Notes: a model not told the origin generated them from the sequence alone. DNA of 64,000 bases from Aureococcus anophagefferens (GCF_000186865.1 NW_008705565.1:1511686-1575685); one strand, 5' to 3'; shown: positions 53,252 through 62,475, counted from the first letter of the stretch. Numbers and translations are program-made.

Positions 53252-53440
53252 GCTTCGATCGACGAGCATTCGCAGCTTTGCGGAGGCTGCCCGGTCTGCA
53301 CCTGAGGTGCTCCGTTTACGGAGCAGTCGTATTGAATCGTTGAAGCGCTTGCCGCAGCTTCGCCTCGCGTGTCGACGCGTGCCAGCTACTGCAGCCGCTC
53401 TCTTGCGCCTCGACACCTCGTCGCAGCTCCCCAGGCAGCG

Positions 53441-55300
53441 ATGCGTCGTCTGCTCGTAGCCCTCGCGTGCGTCGCCGCAGCCGCGGCCTTCGTCGTCCCC
53501 GCGGCGCCGACCGCGCGCACCGTGGCCCTCCACGCCAAGAAGAGCAAGAACAAGAACAAGGGCGGCGGCGGCGGCCAGAAGCCGCAGGAGAAGAAGAAGG
53601 CCCAGGAGGAGCGCTTCGACGCGGCGACGCGCCAGTACATGTTCACGCTCGCGGGCCTCACGAAGAAGGTGCCCGACGGGTCGCGGACGATCCTCGACGG
53701 CATCGACCTCTGCTTCTTCCCCGGCGCGAAGATCGGCGTCGTCGGCGCGAACGGCGCGGGCAAATCGTCGCTCATGAAGATCATGGCCGGCGTCGACGGC
53801 GAGTTCGACGGCACGGCGCGGCCCGCGCCCGGCGCGTCCGTGGGCTACCTGTCGCAGGAGCCCGAGCTCGCGGGCGAGACCGTGGACGACGCCATCGCGC
53901 CCGCCGTCGCCAAGTCGCGGGCCGTGCTCGCGCGCTTCGAGGAGCTCAGCGAGTCCTTCGCGACGCTCGAGGGCGACGCGCTCGACGCGGGCATGGAGGA
54001 GCTCGGCAAGATCCAGGACCAGATCGACGCGGGCGATCTGTGGGACCTCGACCGCAAGGTCGACATCGCGTGCGCGGCGCTGCGCTGCCCGCCGCGCGAC
54101 GCGAAGACGGACGTGCTGAGCGGCGGCGAGAAGCGGCGCGTCGCGCTCGCGCGGCTCCTGCTCGAGGGCCACGACTTGCTGCTCCTCGACGAGCCGACGA
54201 ACCACCTCGACGCCGAGTCCGTGCAGTGGCTCGAGCGCTACCTGGCGGAGTTCGCGGGGACCGTCGTGACGATCACGCACGACCGCTACTTCCTCGAGAA
54301 CATCTCGGAGTGGATTTTAGAGCTCGACGGCGGCAGGGGCTACCCCTTCGAGGGCTCGTACGCGGAATGGCTCGCGGACAAGGCCCAGCGGCGCGCGGAC
54401 GGCAAGAAGAAGGCCGACGCGGCGTCCAAGGCCGCGGACAAGGAGCTCGCGTGGCTCCGGAGCGCCAAGGCCGGCGCGAAGACGAAGGCGCGGCTCAAGA
54501 GCTACGACGCTTTAGTCGACGCGGCGACGTCCGACGACGACGCGACGGTCGGCGCGGGCGCGATCTTCATCCCCCCGGGGCCGCGCTTAGGCGAGGAGGT
54601 CATCTCCGTGAGCGGCCTCCAGAAGGCCTTTGGGGACCGGGTCCTCATCGACGGCCTCGACTTCGAGATCCCCCGGGGCTCCGTCGTCGGCGTCGTGGGA
54701 GCGAACGGCGCGGGCAAGTCGACGCTCGTCAAGATGCTGAGCGGCGCGGAGGCGCCGACGAAGGGCGAGGTCAGGGTCGGCGGCACGGTGCGGCTCGCGA
54801 CGGTGGACCAGTCGCGGGACCGCCTCGACGCGTTGGCGGACAAGACGATCTTCGACGCGATCGCCGGCGGCCGCGAGACGCTCGACCTGGGCGGCCGCGA
54901 CGTCAACGCGCGCGCCTACGTCGGCGCCTTCGGCTTCCGGTCCCGGGAGCAGTCGAAGAAGGTCGGCGCGCTCTCCGGCGGCGAGCGGAACCGCGCGTGC
55001 CTCGCGGACATCCTCAAGGAGGGCGCGAACGTCATCGTCCTCGACGAGCCGACGAACGACCTCGACGTCGGCACGCTCCGCGCCCTCGAGGAGGCCATCC
55101 TCGGCTTCGCGGGCACGGTCCTCGCCGTGAGCCACGACCGCTACTTCCTCGACCGCGTCGCGACGCACATCATCGCCTTCGAGGGCGACGGCAACGTCGT
55201 CTTCTACAACGGCAACTGGGCCGAGTACGAGGCCGACCGCACGTCGCGCATGGGCGACGAGGTCTCCTCCTTCAAGTACCGGAAGCTCGTCGAGGCCTAA
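53441..55300 (+). CDS. ettA: Plastid-targeted ABC-F ATPase, EttA-like
   Basis: 619 residues. MRRLLVALACVAAAAAFVVPAAPTARTVALHA is a signal peptide ended by AFVVP, the Phe-type plastid import motif of red-lineage algae. Two ABC modules without membrane domains follow: GANGAGKSS, LSGGEKRRVALARLLL, LLLLDEPTNHLDAESV, then GANGAGKST, LSGGERNRACLADIL, VIVLDEPTNDLD. Between them lies the linker DKAQRRADGKKKADAASKAADKELAWLRSAK typical of EttA. EttA binds the ribosomal E site and adjusts elongation to ATP level. The start was chosen because it gives a complete presequence. Its stop codon is inside a 29-bp tandem duplication. Confidence 0.9.
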   Translation: MRRLLVALACVAAAAAFVVPAAPTARTVALHAKKSKNKNKGGGGGQKPQEKKKAQEERFDAATRQYMFTLAGLTKKVPDGSRTILDGIDLCFFPGAKIGVVGANGAGKSSLMKIMAGVDGEFDGTARPAPGASVGYLSQEPELAGETVDDAIAPAVAKSRAVLARFEELSESFATLEGDALDAGMEELGKIQDQIDAGDLWDLDRKVDIACAALRCPPRDAKTDVLSGGEKRRVALARLLLEGHDLLLLDEPTNHLDAESVQWLERYLAEFAGTVVTITHDRYFLENISEWILELDGGRGYPFEGSYAEWLADKAQRRADGKKKADAASKAADKELAWLRSAKAGAKTKARLKSYDALVDAATSDDDATVGAGAIFIPPGPRLGEEVISVSGLQKAFGDRVLIDGLDFEIPRGSVVGVVGANGAGKSTLVKMLSGAEAPTKGEVRVGGTVRLATVDQSRDRLDALADKTIFDAIAGGRETLDLGGRDVNARAYVGAFGFRSREQSKKVGALSGGERNRACLADILKEGANVIVLDEPTNDLDVGTLRALEEAILGFAGTVLAVSHDRYFLDRVATHIIAFEGDGNVVFYNGNWAEYEADRTSRMGDEVSSFKYRKLVEA

Positions 55301-55349
55301 GGTTGCGACTACACGTAGGCGAGGCCTAAGGTTGCGACTACACGTAGGC
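55292..55349 (+). repeat. Perfect 29-bp tandem duplication at the ettA stop codon
   Basis: The unit GAGGCCTAAGGTTGCGACTA plus nine bases occurs at 55292-55320 and again, identically, at 55321-55349. The first copy holds the last codons (Glu, Ala, stop) of ettA, the second is 3' UTR. Exact identity implies a recent event. Confidence 0.92.
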
Positions 55350-55401
55350 GCGACGCGGCTTAGACGTTGGCGCGTTTTCGTGCCTTCAAGCTTCCGGCAA
55401 C

Positions 55402-56769
55402 ATGCATCGTAAATTGGCAGTGTACCAAGTCTTATTGGCGGCCGGTTTGGCTCCGAGGGGTGGCCTGACACGCGCAGCGGTCGCGCCCGCCGCGATGAAT
55501 CGGCCGCGGCGCGAGAGCTCGTCGTCGCCGGCGTCGCCGCTGACGCGGGAGAGCTGGCTCTTCAAGTTCCTCTGCGCGGGCCCCCAGTCGCTCCTCCAGT
55601 CGGAGCAGTCGACGCACTCCTTCCTCCCGCAGTGGGCGTCGCCGGCGAGCGCGCCCGTGGACGTCGACGCGCCGACGGAGAGGGAGGACGAGAAGGAGGA
55701 GGTCGTCGAGCGGAACAACGCGCGCTTCAGCCTGTCCATCGACGGCGACTCCGCGCAGGCCGAGGACATGATCTGGGCGCACGACGAGAAGGAGCTCGCC
55801 AAGGTCTGGGGGTCCCTGGAGCGGGAGATCATCGAGGACCGCACGGTGCTCAACGACGCCTTCGTCTTCGCCTGGGTCGCCGTCGTCGTCATCCCCATCA
55901 TGTGCGCGGCGATGTCGTGCGCGCTGTCGGTGCCGCTGAACTACCGGTCGCACGAGGAGTTCGGCCACACGTTCATGTGGATGATGAGCAACCTCGCGGG
56001 CCTCCCGAAGTCGCGGAGCGGCTGGCGCCCGGACACGCTCGCGCGGCGCGTCATCGCCATGGCGACGACGGTCGTCGGCTACGTGCTCATCGCCGCGATC
56101 ACGGGCCTCGCGTCGCAGCTGCCGCTCGTGGGCCGCGCCGTGCACCAGATCAACCAGTGCGCGGACCATCTGCAATTAGCGACGACGATCGTGCCCCACG
56201 TGTTCGGCACGTCCCTCTACGTCCTGATCTTTCCCGTCGGCGCGAACGCGGTCCTCCTGAAGCTCATGGGCGGGGCGACGAACGCGATGACGTTCCGCCA
56301 GGCCTACTTCTACATGTTCTCCGCGGTCGTCGGGCTGACGGACCCGCTCACGGAGGTCCACCCCCACACCTTCGCCGAGGAGTTCGCGGCGTGCCTCGGG
56401 AGCTTCTCGAATCTGGGGGTGGTAGGCGCGATCATCGGCATCGTCGCGGAGCTCACGGCCGTGCGGAAATCCATGAAGGCCGTCACGAAGGTCGCCGCGG
56501 ACCGCATCCTCGCCGCGGAGAACAAGTCGCTCCAGCTCATCGAGGAGCGGCGCATCCGCGACCGGCACCTCGACGTCGCGGGCAAGCACACGCTCGCCGA
56601 GTCCGTCTACCTCAAGGAGAACGCGGCGCCGCTCAAGGCGCTGAGCTCGGACTACATGGAGGACGACGAAACCGAGGAGCACAAGGAGCCGCAGCCGGCG
56701 GAGCCGCGCGCCGAGTACGAGCCGGGCGTCCCGAATCGGGACCGCGTCGACTCCTGCGACAGCCCGTAA
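55402..56769 (+). CDS. Membrane protein of unknown family
   Basis: 455 residues from MHRKLAVYQVLLAAGLAPRG (another Met at residue 32). After a polar 145-residue head come hydrophobic helices: VFAWVAVVVIPIMCAAMSCAL, VIAMATTVVGYVLIAAITGLASQL, TTIVPHVFGTSLYVLIFPVGANAVLL and SFSNLGVVGAIIGIVAEL. Between the last two, AYFYMFSAVVGLTDPLTEVHPHTFAEEF could be a re-entrant pore-like loop. The tail is charged and helical (KKVAADRILAAENKSLQLIEERR). The layout resembles a small ion channel, but no selectivity motif is recognised. It is convergent with the FKBP gene. Confidence 0.65.
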   Translation: MHRKLAVYQVLLAAGLAPRGGLTRAAVAPAAMNRPRRESSSSPASPLTRESWLFKFLCAGPQSLLQSEQSTHSFLPQWASPASAPVDVDAPTEREDEKEEVVERNNARFSLSIDGDSAQAEDMIWAHDEKELAKVWGSLEREIIEDRTVLNDAFVFAWVAVVVIPIMCAAMSCALSVPLNYRSHEEFGHTFMWMMSNLAGLPKSRSGWRPDTLARRVIAMATTVVGYVLIAAITGLASQLPLVGRAVHQINQCADHLQLATTIVPHVFGTSLYVLIFPVGANAVLLKLMGGATNAMTFRQAYFYMFSAVVGLTDPLTEVHPHTFAEEFAACLGSFSNLGVVGAIIGIVAELTAVRKSMKAVTKVAADRILAAENKSLQLIEERRIRDRHLDVAGKHTLAESVYLKENAAPLKALSSDYMEDDETEEHKEPQPAEPRAEYEPGVPNRDRVDSCDSP

Positions 56770-57023
56770 CCCAAGCGCGACAACCCAAGCGCGACGCCCG
56801 CGAGGCGTGCAGCGCAGGTGCTTCCTAATGTACCATTCGAGCGATGCGTAGTTAGGGGTCCGCGCGCGGCCGCCGGTGGTGCTTGTGGCCTGAGGGACGG
56901 GTCCATGTCGCCGGCCGCCCGGTCTCTCGGGTCTCGTCGGTCGCGTCCGTCGCCGGCCGCGCGTCGTCTCGTCGCGCCGCCTCTTCGGACCCGTCGGGCG
57001 ACCGCGGAAGACACCCGGCGCGG

Positions 57024-57500
57024 TTAGAGCTCCGCTTGCACGCCCTGGCACGAGAGCATCTCCATGGTGAAGACGAGGACGCTGTTCGCGGGGATGTCGG
57101 CGCCCATGGCGCGCGACCCGTAGGCGATCTCCGGCGGGCACACGAGCTCCCACTTGGCGCCGACCTTCATCTCCTGCATCGCCTCGGTCCAGGCCTTGAT
57201 GACCTGGCGCGGCGCGAAGGTCGTCGGCGAGCCGCGCGCGTAGGAGCTGTCGAAGGTCTTGCCGCTCGGGTAGTTGGTCGCGAGGCGGCCCTCGTAGTGG
57301 CAGCTGCAGGGCGTCGCGAGGCCCGGCGAGCCGCCCGTGCCGTCCTTGAGCACCTTGTAGATGAGGCCGCTGTCCTTGGTCACGGCGCCCTCCTCGGCGG
57401 CGTACTTCTCGAGGAAGGCCTTCTGGTCGGCCGACGCCGCCGTCGCCTTGATGGCGGCGGAGCACTGAGCCAAAGCGAGCAGCAAAAGGGCGCGGAACAT
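57024..57500 (-). CDS. Secretory-pathway FKBP-type peptidyl-prolyl isomerase
   Basis: 158 residues from MFRALLLLALAQCSAAIKA, a clear signal peptide; an ATG at 57578 would hide it behind 26 residues. One FKBP domain: SGLIYKVLKDGTG, the CSCHYEGRL strand (V/C-x-YxGxL), GKTFDSSYARGSPTTFA, VIKAWTEAMQEMKVGAKWELVCPPEIAYGSRA and IPANSVLVFTMEML. Most FK506-pocket residues are in place. It would catalyse proline isomerisation in the ER or, with a plastid sorting step, the lumen. It is divergent from the sulfotransferase-like gene at 57591 with 90 bp between ATGs. Confidence 0.87.
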   Translation of the reverse strand: MFRALLLLALAQCSAAIKATAASADQKAFLEKYAAEEGAVTKDSGLIYKVLKDGTGGSPGLATPCSCHYEGRLATNYPSGKTFDSSYARGSPTTFAPRQVIKAWTEAMQEMKVGAKWELVCPPEIAYGSRAMGADIPANSVLVFTMEMLSCQGVQAEL

Positions 57501-57590
57501 CGTGAGCGGCTTGTGGCGCGACCGCTGATTCGGCGAGGCCGACCGTGCCCCATCGATGCAGCAGCCCATGGATGCCACCGAAACCCATCG

Positions 57591-59123
57591 ATGACACGAT
57601 CACGCACCGCCGCGCTGCTGCTCGCCGTGGCTCCGCTCGCCGGGTGCGCCCTCGAGGGCTACGACCCGTCGGAGTACCTGGCCTACCCGGCCCTCGAGGA
57701 CCTGGCGCCGCTGCCCGGCGCCCCGACGCTCTGGGACCTCACGGGCGCGAACTGGACGGCGATCTTCGTCGCGCTCGTGACTCAGAGCCTCGCGCGCGCC
57801 CCCGAAACGCCGAAGCACGCGGCGAAGAAGTTCGACGTGCTCTACGGCATGGGCCTCCAGAAGTCGGGCACGTCCTCTTTCCACGTCGCGGCGAATCGCA
57901 TGGGCTACCGGAAGCACAAGAAGGGCGGCACCAACAAGCAAAACAACTTCCGCCACGTCTACGAGGCCCCCGGCCGCCCCGCCGACGAGCGCTTCCACAA
58001 GCTCTGGTACCAGGACGGCCACCTGAGCGCGTCGCAGGTCGCGTCCCTCAAACAGGGCCTCGACGACATGACGCTCTTCGAGGACGACCCCTGGTTCGTG
58101 CTCCACCGCCTCGCCGACGCCCACTACGGTGAGACGAAGCGGCGCGTCGGCTACGTGCTCACGGTCCGCGACTGCGCCGCGATGGCCGAGTCGTCCGCGG
58201 CGTTCAACAACCCCACCACGGGCCTCGGCAACAGCGACGCGTGGAACCGGGAGCACTGCCACCGCCACTACCGCCGCTGCATGGTCCACCTCTTGGACGC
58301 CTACCACTTCCTGAAGGACCGGGCGCGCCGGACGCCCCTCGACGACGTCCTCGTGCTCCCCACGACGGCGAAGGCCTCGAAGTCCAACTGGCGCGCGCTC
58401 GTCGACTTCGCCTACGACGGCGGCCGCGCGGTCTACGGCAACGGCACGCGCCGCGACGACCCCGCGCGGACCAAGGTGCTCCGCGACTACGCGGACATGC
58501 CCCACGCGAACGAGCGCGACCGCAAGAAGCGGCGGACCTACTGCGACGGCGCCGCGCTCGAGGCCTACGCGCGGGCGACGCGCATCGGCGGCGACATCCT
58601 CGCGGGCCTGCAGCCGCCGCCGCCGAACTTCGGCCACTGCTCCCGCGCGCCCCAGCTCCCGGCCTGCGTCGCCATGGCGCACCCGGGCCTCGCGGATCGC
58701 AAGGCCGAGCCCGAGCCGCCGAAGCGGCGCAAGGCCGGCAAGCGGACGAACCCGCCGCCGCCGCCGCCCAAGGACGAGCCCGCGCGCGGAAAGCGCGGCC
58801 GGGACCCGAAGAAGCCGGCCGGGACCCGGGCCTCGCCGCCGCCGCCGCCCGCGAGCCCGAAGCGCGCCGCGCCGCCCCGGCCTCAACCCGCGACGCCGCC
58901 GCGCGCCGGCAGGCCGCGGCCCGCGGACGCCGCGCCGCGCGCCGGCAGGCCGCGGCCCGCGGACGCCGCGCCGCGCGCCGGCAAGCGGCCGCGCGACCCG
59001 CCCGGCGCGGCGCAGTTCGGCCGCCGCGGCGGCCGGCCCTTCGAGCGCGACGACCGGATGTCCGCGCCGTGGACGAAGCCCCGGGCGGCGGGGCGCAACG
59101 GCCGGCCTGCCGTGATCTTCTAA
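57591..59123 (+). CDS. Sulfotransferase-like secreted protein with Pro/Arg-rich tail
   Basis: 510 residues from MTRSRTAALLLAVAPLAGCALEG, a signal peptide. FDVLYGMGLQKSGTSSFHVAANRMGY contains a 5'-phosphosulfate-like loop (QKSGTSS) at the expected position after a beta strand, and RRVGYVLTVRDCAAMAESSAAFNN may be the 3'-phosphate region (VRDxxxxxxS). The C-terminal 130 residues are a basic Pro/Arg-rich tail with 33-bp coding repeats (RAGRPRPADAAP) at about 58900-58983. Acceptor unknown. It is the third sulfotransferase-type gene in the window. The family call is moderate because the second motif is weak. Confidence 0.65.
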   Translation: MTRSRTAALLLAVAPLAGCALEGYDPSEYLAYPALEDLAPLPGAPTLWDLTGANWTAIFVALVTQSLARAPETPKHAAKKFDVLYGMGLQKSGTSSFHVAANRMGYRKHKKGGTNKQNNFRHVYEAPGRPADERFHKLWYQDGHLSASQVASLKQGLDDMTLFEDDPWFVLHRLADAHYGETKRRVGYVLTVRDCAAMAESSAAFNNPTTGLGNSDAWNREHCHRHYRRCMVHLLDAYHFLKDRARRTPLDDVLVLPTTAKASKSNWRALVDFAYDGGRAVYGNGTRRDDPARTKVLRDYADMPHANERDRKKRRTYCDGAALEAYARATRIGGDILAGLQPPPPNFGHCSRAPQLPACVAMAHPGLADRKAEPEPPKRRKAGKRTNPPPPPPKDEPARGKRGRDPKKPAGTRASPPPPPASPKRAAPPRPQPATPPRAGRPRPADAAPRAGRPRPADAAPRAGKRPRDPPGAAQFGRRGGRPFERDDRMSAPWTKPRAAGRNGRPAVIF

Positions 59124-59148
59124 CGGCGGCTCGGCCCTTAGGGCGGCG

Positions 59149-59670
59149 CTACCTCGGGAAGAGGAGCTTCGTCCGCGTCGCGACGAGCGCGCCGAGGAGG
59201 AAGGCGCCGAAGACGGCCTCGGGCGAGTAGCCCTTGCGCTTCGGCGGCGGCCGCTTGACGAGCCAGCCGTCGCCGTCGAGCGCGCGGTAGTAGCAGGACG
59301 CGCGGCTCCGGCCCTTCTCGTCCTTCGTGTGGCACGCGCCCGCGCGCCGCGGCTTCACGAGGTAGAGGAGCGAGTTCTGCTCGCAGTTGACGCGCACCTC
59401 CTTGAGGTCCAGGTAGTCGCCGGACGTCTCGCCCTTGACCCAGAGCTTGCGGCGGCTCGTGCTCCAGAGCACGCAGACGCCGCGGCGCCGCGCCTCCGCG
59501 AGCGCGAACTCGTTCGCGTACGCGAGGATGAGCACCTCGCGCGTGTCCACGTCCTGCACGGCGACGGGCACGACGTCGTCGCCGCAGGTCGCCACCTTCT
59601 GGATCTTGCGGTAGTCGAGCATGAGCTCGCAGCCCTCCTCGAGCAGCGTGTGATCGTGCGAGCCGCCCAT
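59149..59670 (-). CDS. hisI: Phosphoribosyl-AMP cyclohydrolase (HisI) with altered metal motif
   Basis: 173 residues from MGGSHDHTLLEEGCELMLD. The family signatures are VAVQDVDTREVLILAYANEFAL, the VLWSTSRRKLWVKGETSGDYLDL block (WSxSRxxLWxKGxTSG) and GACHTKDEKGRSRASCYYR with the zinc-binding Cys/His and distal Cys. The usual DCDxDAL magnesium site is NCEQNSL here. HisI opens the ring of phosphoribosyl-AMP in histidine synthesis. After the domain a short hydrophobic stretch (AVFGAFLLGALVA) ends the protein, unusual for HisI. The frame upstream of the ATG is open and hydrophobic (AAILAAAATLAAV) but has no start codon. Confidence 0.82.
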   Translation of the reverse strand: MGGSHDHTLLEEGCELMLDYRKIQKVATCGDDVVPVAVQDVDTREVLILAYANEFALAEARRRGVCVLWSTSRRKLWVKGETSGDYLDLKEVRVNCEQNSLLYLVKPRRAGACHTKDEKGRSRASCYYRALDGDGWLVKRPPPKRKGYSPEAVFGAFLLGALVATRTKLLFPR

Positions 59671-59869
59671 GACCGCCGCGAGCGTCGCAGCGGCGGCGAG
59701 GATCGCTGCGGCGGTGTGCGCGCGCGATCGCGGGTGTGCCGCGGCGCGAGCTTAGAGCGGCCTCGAGCCGCGGCGCACTTGCAAGGCGCTTTGCACTCGA
59801 CGGCAAGGCGGGCGGTCGATCGAGCAAGCTCGCAAAAACGCGATTTCACCGTTCGCATCGGCGGGCGCT

Positions 59870-61545
59870 ATGGCTCGTCTCGCCCTCTCCCTCGCGACGT
59901 TCGCCGTCCTCCGGGGCTCGGCGGCTACGGGCCCGACGATCAAGACGGGCAAGGATATCGACAAGGTCGCTCGGGAAGTGGGCGTCGTCAAGCAGGTCAC
60001 CATCCTCGACACCGTGGACATCTTCGCCATGCAGGGCACATCCGACGCCGCCGTCGTCCACGCGGCGAACATCGTCGCCCAGTACCTCGACAACGACGAG
60101 GACGGCGCGCTCGACGATCCGCAGGTCGCCGCGGCGCTCCGAAGCGTCGGCGCGGCGATGTTGATGACCGAGACCGAGGACGACTGGGACTTGGACGCGA
60201 TGTTCGACGGCTACAGCAAGGGCAAGGTCAACGCCTTCGAGGACGCGCACGATTTCCAGAGCCTCTACGACGAGGAACAAAGTACGCCGGGAACGATATT
60301 TCGGCCGACGGCGCGATCGAGGAGGTACTGCACCTCATCACGGGCCGCGGCTACGCGGTGGCCTACCCCGACGTGTGGGGCGAGGAGCCCGGCTCGAGCG
60401 TCGCCGCCGCCATCGACGAGGTCATGGGCGACTGCGAGCCCAGTTGGCAGTGCGACGCCGGGCCCGACGCCGACGGCCGGAGCTGCGACGCCGAAGGAGA
60501 CGACGACCGCGACGAGGACGGAGACGGCGGCCACGACCACCCCGACGAGGACGGAGACGGCGGCGCCGACGAAGGCTCCAACGACGGGGTCCCGAACGGC
60601 GAGGACGCGTGCGAGGGCAAGGGGTTCGAGGAGAGCCAGTGCCTGGCCGTGGGGTGCTGCTGGTGGAACGACGGGGAGTGCTGGAGCGCCGTCGGCGAAG
60701 ACGAGTGCCAGTCGCGACGGCTCGACGAGACCGCCGAGGACGCGTGCGAGGGCAGCTTTCAAGGGCACGCGCTCAACCAGCAGCAGTGCCTGGCCGTCGG
60801 TTGCTGCGAGTGGGACCTCGACTTGAACTGCCACGACGGCCACTGCCACGGCGGCTGTTCCAGCGCCGGCAAGCCGACGGCGCCGTGCCGACCGGAACTG
60901 AACGGCGAGGAGGCGTGCGAGAACAAGGGCCTCACCAAGACCCAGTGCCGCGCCGTCGGCTGCTGCGACTGGGGCGACGGCGAGTGCTCGAGCGCCATCG
61001 GGACCGCGACGTGCCAGACGGGGCCGAAGCCCAAGTGCGCGCACTACGCGGAGTGCCGGTTCTTAGAGGGGTCGTGTTCGGGGGCCTTCCACTACGCGGA
61101 CGCGACCTGCGACTCCCGCTGCTTGATCACTGAGGGCCTATACTGGGCTCTCACGGCCAAGCTCGGCTACCTGGAGTCGCGCTGCGCCGACATCGCCGAC
61201 GAGTGGCAGGCGTGCACACCGGCGCTCGTGGCCTCGCTGGCTCCGGCGCTCGACGCGCTCATCGACGCGTCGACGCTCGCCAAGGTCCTTCCCGACGGGA
61301 CCTACTCCCGCTGGGGGGAGAGCGGCGCGACGACGACGACGACGGCGACCGGCGGCGGTTGCGAGGCTCACAAGAAGAAGCGCCCGTGCAAGCAGGACGA
61401 GACGTGCAAATGGAAGAAGCGCAAGTGCCAGGCCAAGAAACCGCCAATCGACTGCACTGCGCTCAAGAAGAAGAAGTGCAAGGCCAAAAAGAACAAGAAG
61501 TCCTGCCGCTGGAACAAGAAGGCCAAGGCGTGCGAGGCCAAGTAG
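59870..61545 (+). CDS. Secreted Asp/Cys-rich repeat protein (trefoil-like repeats, Lys/Cys tail); one-base frame break
   Basis: Starts MARLALSLATFAVLRGSAA, a signal peptide. The first part (to about 60280) has an EF-hand-like loop DNDEDGALDDPQVA. At AGGAACAAAGTACG the frame changes: DEEQ continues as KYAGNDISADGAIEEVLHL only if one base is added, so this is an indel or a lesion. The second part has an acidic DDDRDEDGDGGHDHPDEDGD stretch. Three repeats follow of the form ACEGKGFEESQCLAVGCCWW, each ending with Gly/Cys-Ser residues, resembling P-type trefoil patterns. The tail alternates Lys and Cys (KKKRPCKQDETCKWKKRKC). It could be a calcium- or mineral-binding matrix protein; no function is established. 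Confidence 0.7.
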
Positions 61546-61596
61546 AGATCACCGTGGGAGCAACCCCGCCGCGCGCGCGACTCCCGACAGTAAGGG

Positions 61597-62475
61597 TTAC
61601 CCAGCCTCGGCCCCGTCCCGGTCCGTGCCGAGGAGGCTGCGGACGTAGGGCAGCGCGAGGACGTTGTCCCGCTCATCCGGCGAGAAGCGGTACTGGCTCG
61701 TCTCGTCGAGGGCCATCTGGTACCAGTTGCGGGCGCGCTCGAGCAAATCGATGACCGGGCCCGCCGCGAGGAAGTCGTCGGCGTCGTAGCTCCGGCGCAG
61801 CGCGGGCGGCTTGGCCGCGTCGTCGCGCCTCTGGAGCTCGCAGGCGTCGAAGTAGAAGAGCTGCCCGAGCGCGGCGGCGGACGCGGCGACGCCCAACGAC
61901 GCCGACCGGCCGAGCATCTCGTGGCAGCGCCGCCGCAGCTCCGCGGGCGGGTCCTCGCCGCGGTCGCGCCGCGCCGCGACGTCGTCCGCGAGCGCCTTGC
62001 CTACGACGGCCCTCGCGAGCGCCGCGTGGGGCCCCTCGGGCACCTGCTTCACGAGCTCCTCGAGGAGGCGCACGTCGATGGCCGGGTCGCCGCTGCCCCG
62101 GCGGCCGCAGCCCCGGCAGGCGACCTTGGTCGAGCCGACGGCGACGACGGCGCCCGTCGCGGGGACGTCCTCGACGTGGCCGCAGTAGGCGCAGAGCGAC
62201 TTCGTCGGCCGCGGCGGCACGCAGGTCTTCTTGTGCGCGGGCCAGGCCCGGCGCTGGCACTCGGGCGTGCAATACGCGACCTGGCGGCACCGCGCGCAGC
62301 GCTTCGGGTAGTGGCAGGGCAGCTGGCAGCCCGCGCAGAAGAAGACGTCGGGACTCAGGCCCGCGCGCTCCCGCCAGCAGCGCCCGGGCCGCGAGTTGCC
62401 GGAGCCGCTCCGCGGCCGCGGCGGCGCGTGCGACGCGGACTCGTGCTCCGGCCAGTCGCTCCGCGAGTGAGCCAT
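61597..62475 (-). CDS. MYND-type zinc finger protein
   Basis: 292 residues from MAHSRSDWPEHESASHAPP (an ATG at 62505 adds ten). FCAGCQLPCHYPKRCARCRQVAYCTPECQRRAWPAHKKTC is a MYND finger with all Cys/His ligands in the C-x2-C...C-x2-C...C-x3-C...H-x3-C order. A second Cys pair set follows (CAYCGHVEDV, KVACRGCGRRG), likely a separate zinc ribbon. The rest is helical with SEL1/TPR-like character (LGVAASAAALGQLFYFDACELQRR; LLERARNWYQMALDETSQYRF). MYND fingers bind Pro-rich peptides in chromatin and signalling proteins. It is divergent from the OTU gene. Confidence 0.82.
   Translation of the reverse strand: MAHSRSDWPEHESASHAPPRPRSGSGNSRPGRCWRERAGLSPDVFFCAGCQLPCHYPKRCARCRQVAYCTPECQRRAWPAHKKTCVPPRPTKSLCAYCGHVEDVPATGAVVAVGSTKVACRGCGRRGSGDPAIDVRLLEELVKQVPEGPHAALARAVVGKALADDVAARRDRGEDPPAELRRRCHEMLGRSASLGVAASAAALGQLFYFDACELQRRDDAAKPPALRRSYDADDFLAAGPVIDLLERARNWYQMALDETSQYRFSPDERDNVLALPYVRSLLGTDRDGAEAG

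Noticed and set aside
56652..57014. Small frame MSSAVARRVRRGG on the minus strand between two convergent genes
   Set aside because: Arg/Ala-rich composition typical of GC shadow, overlapping the end of a real gene, with no recognisable features.
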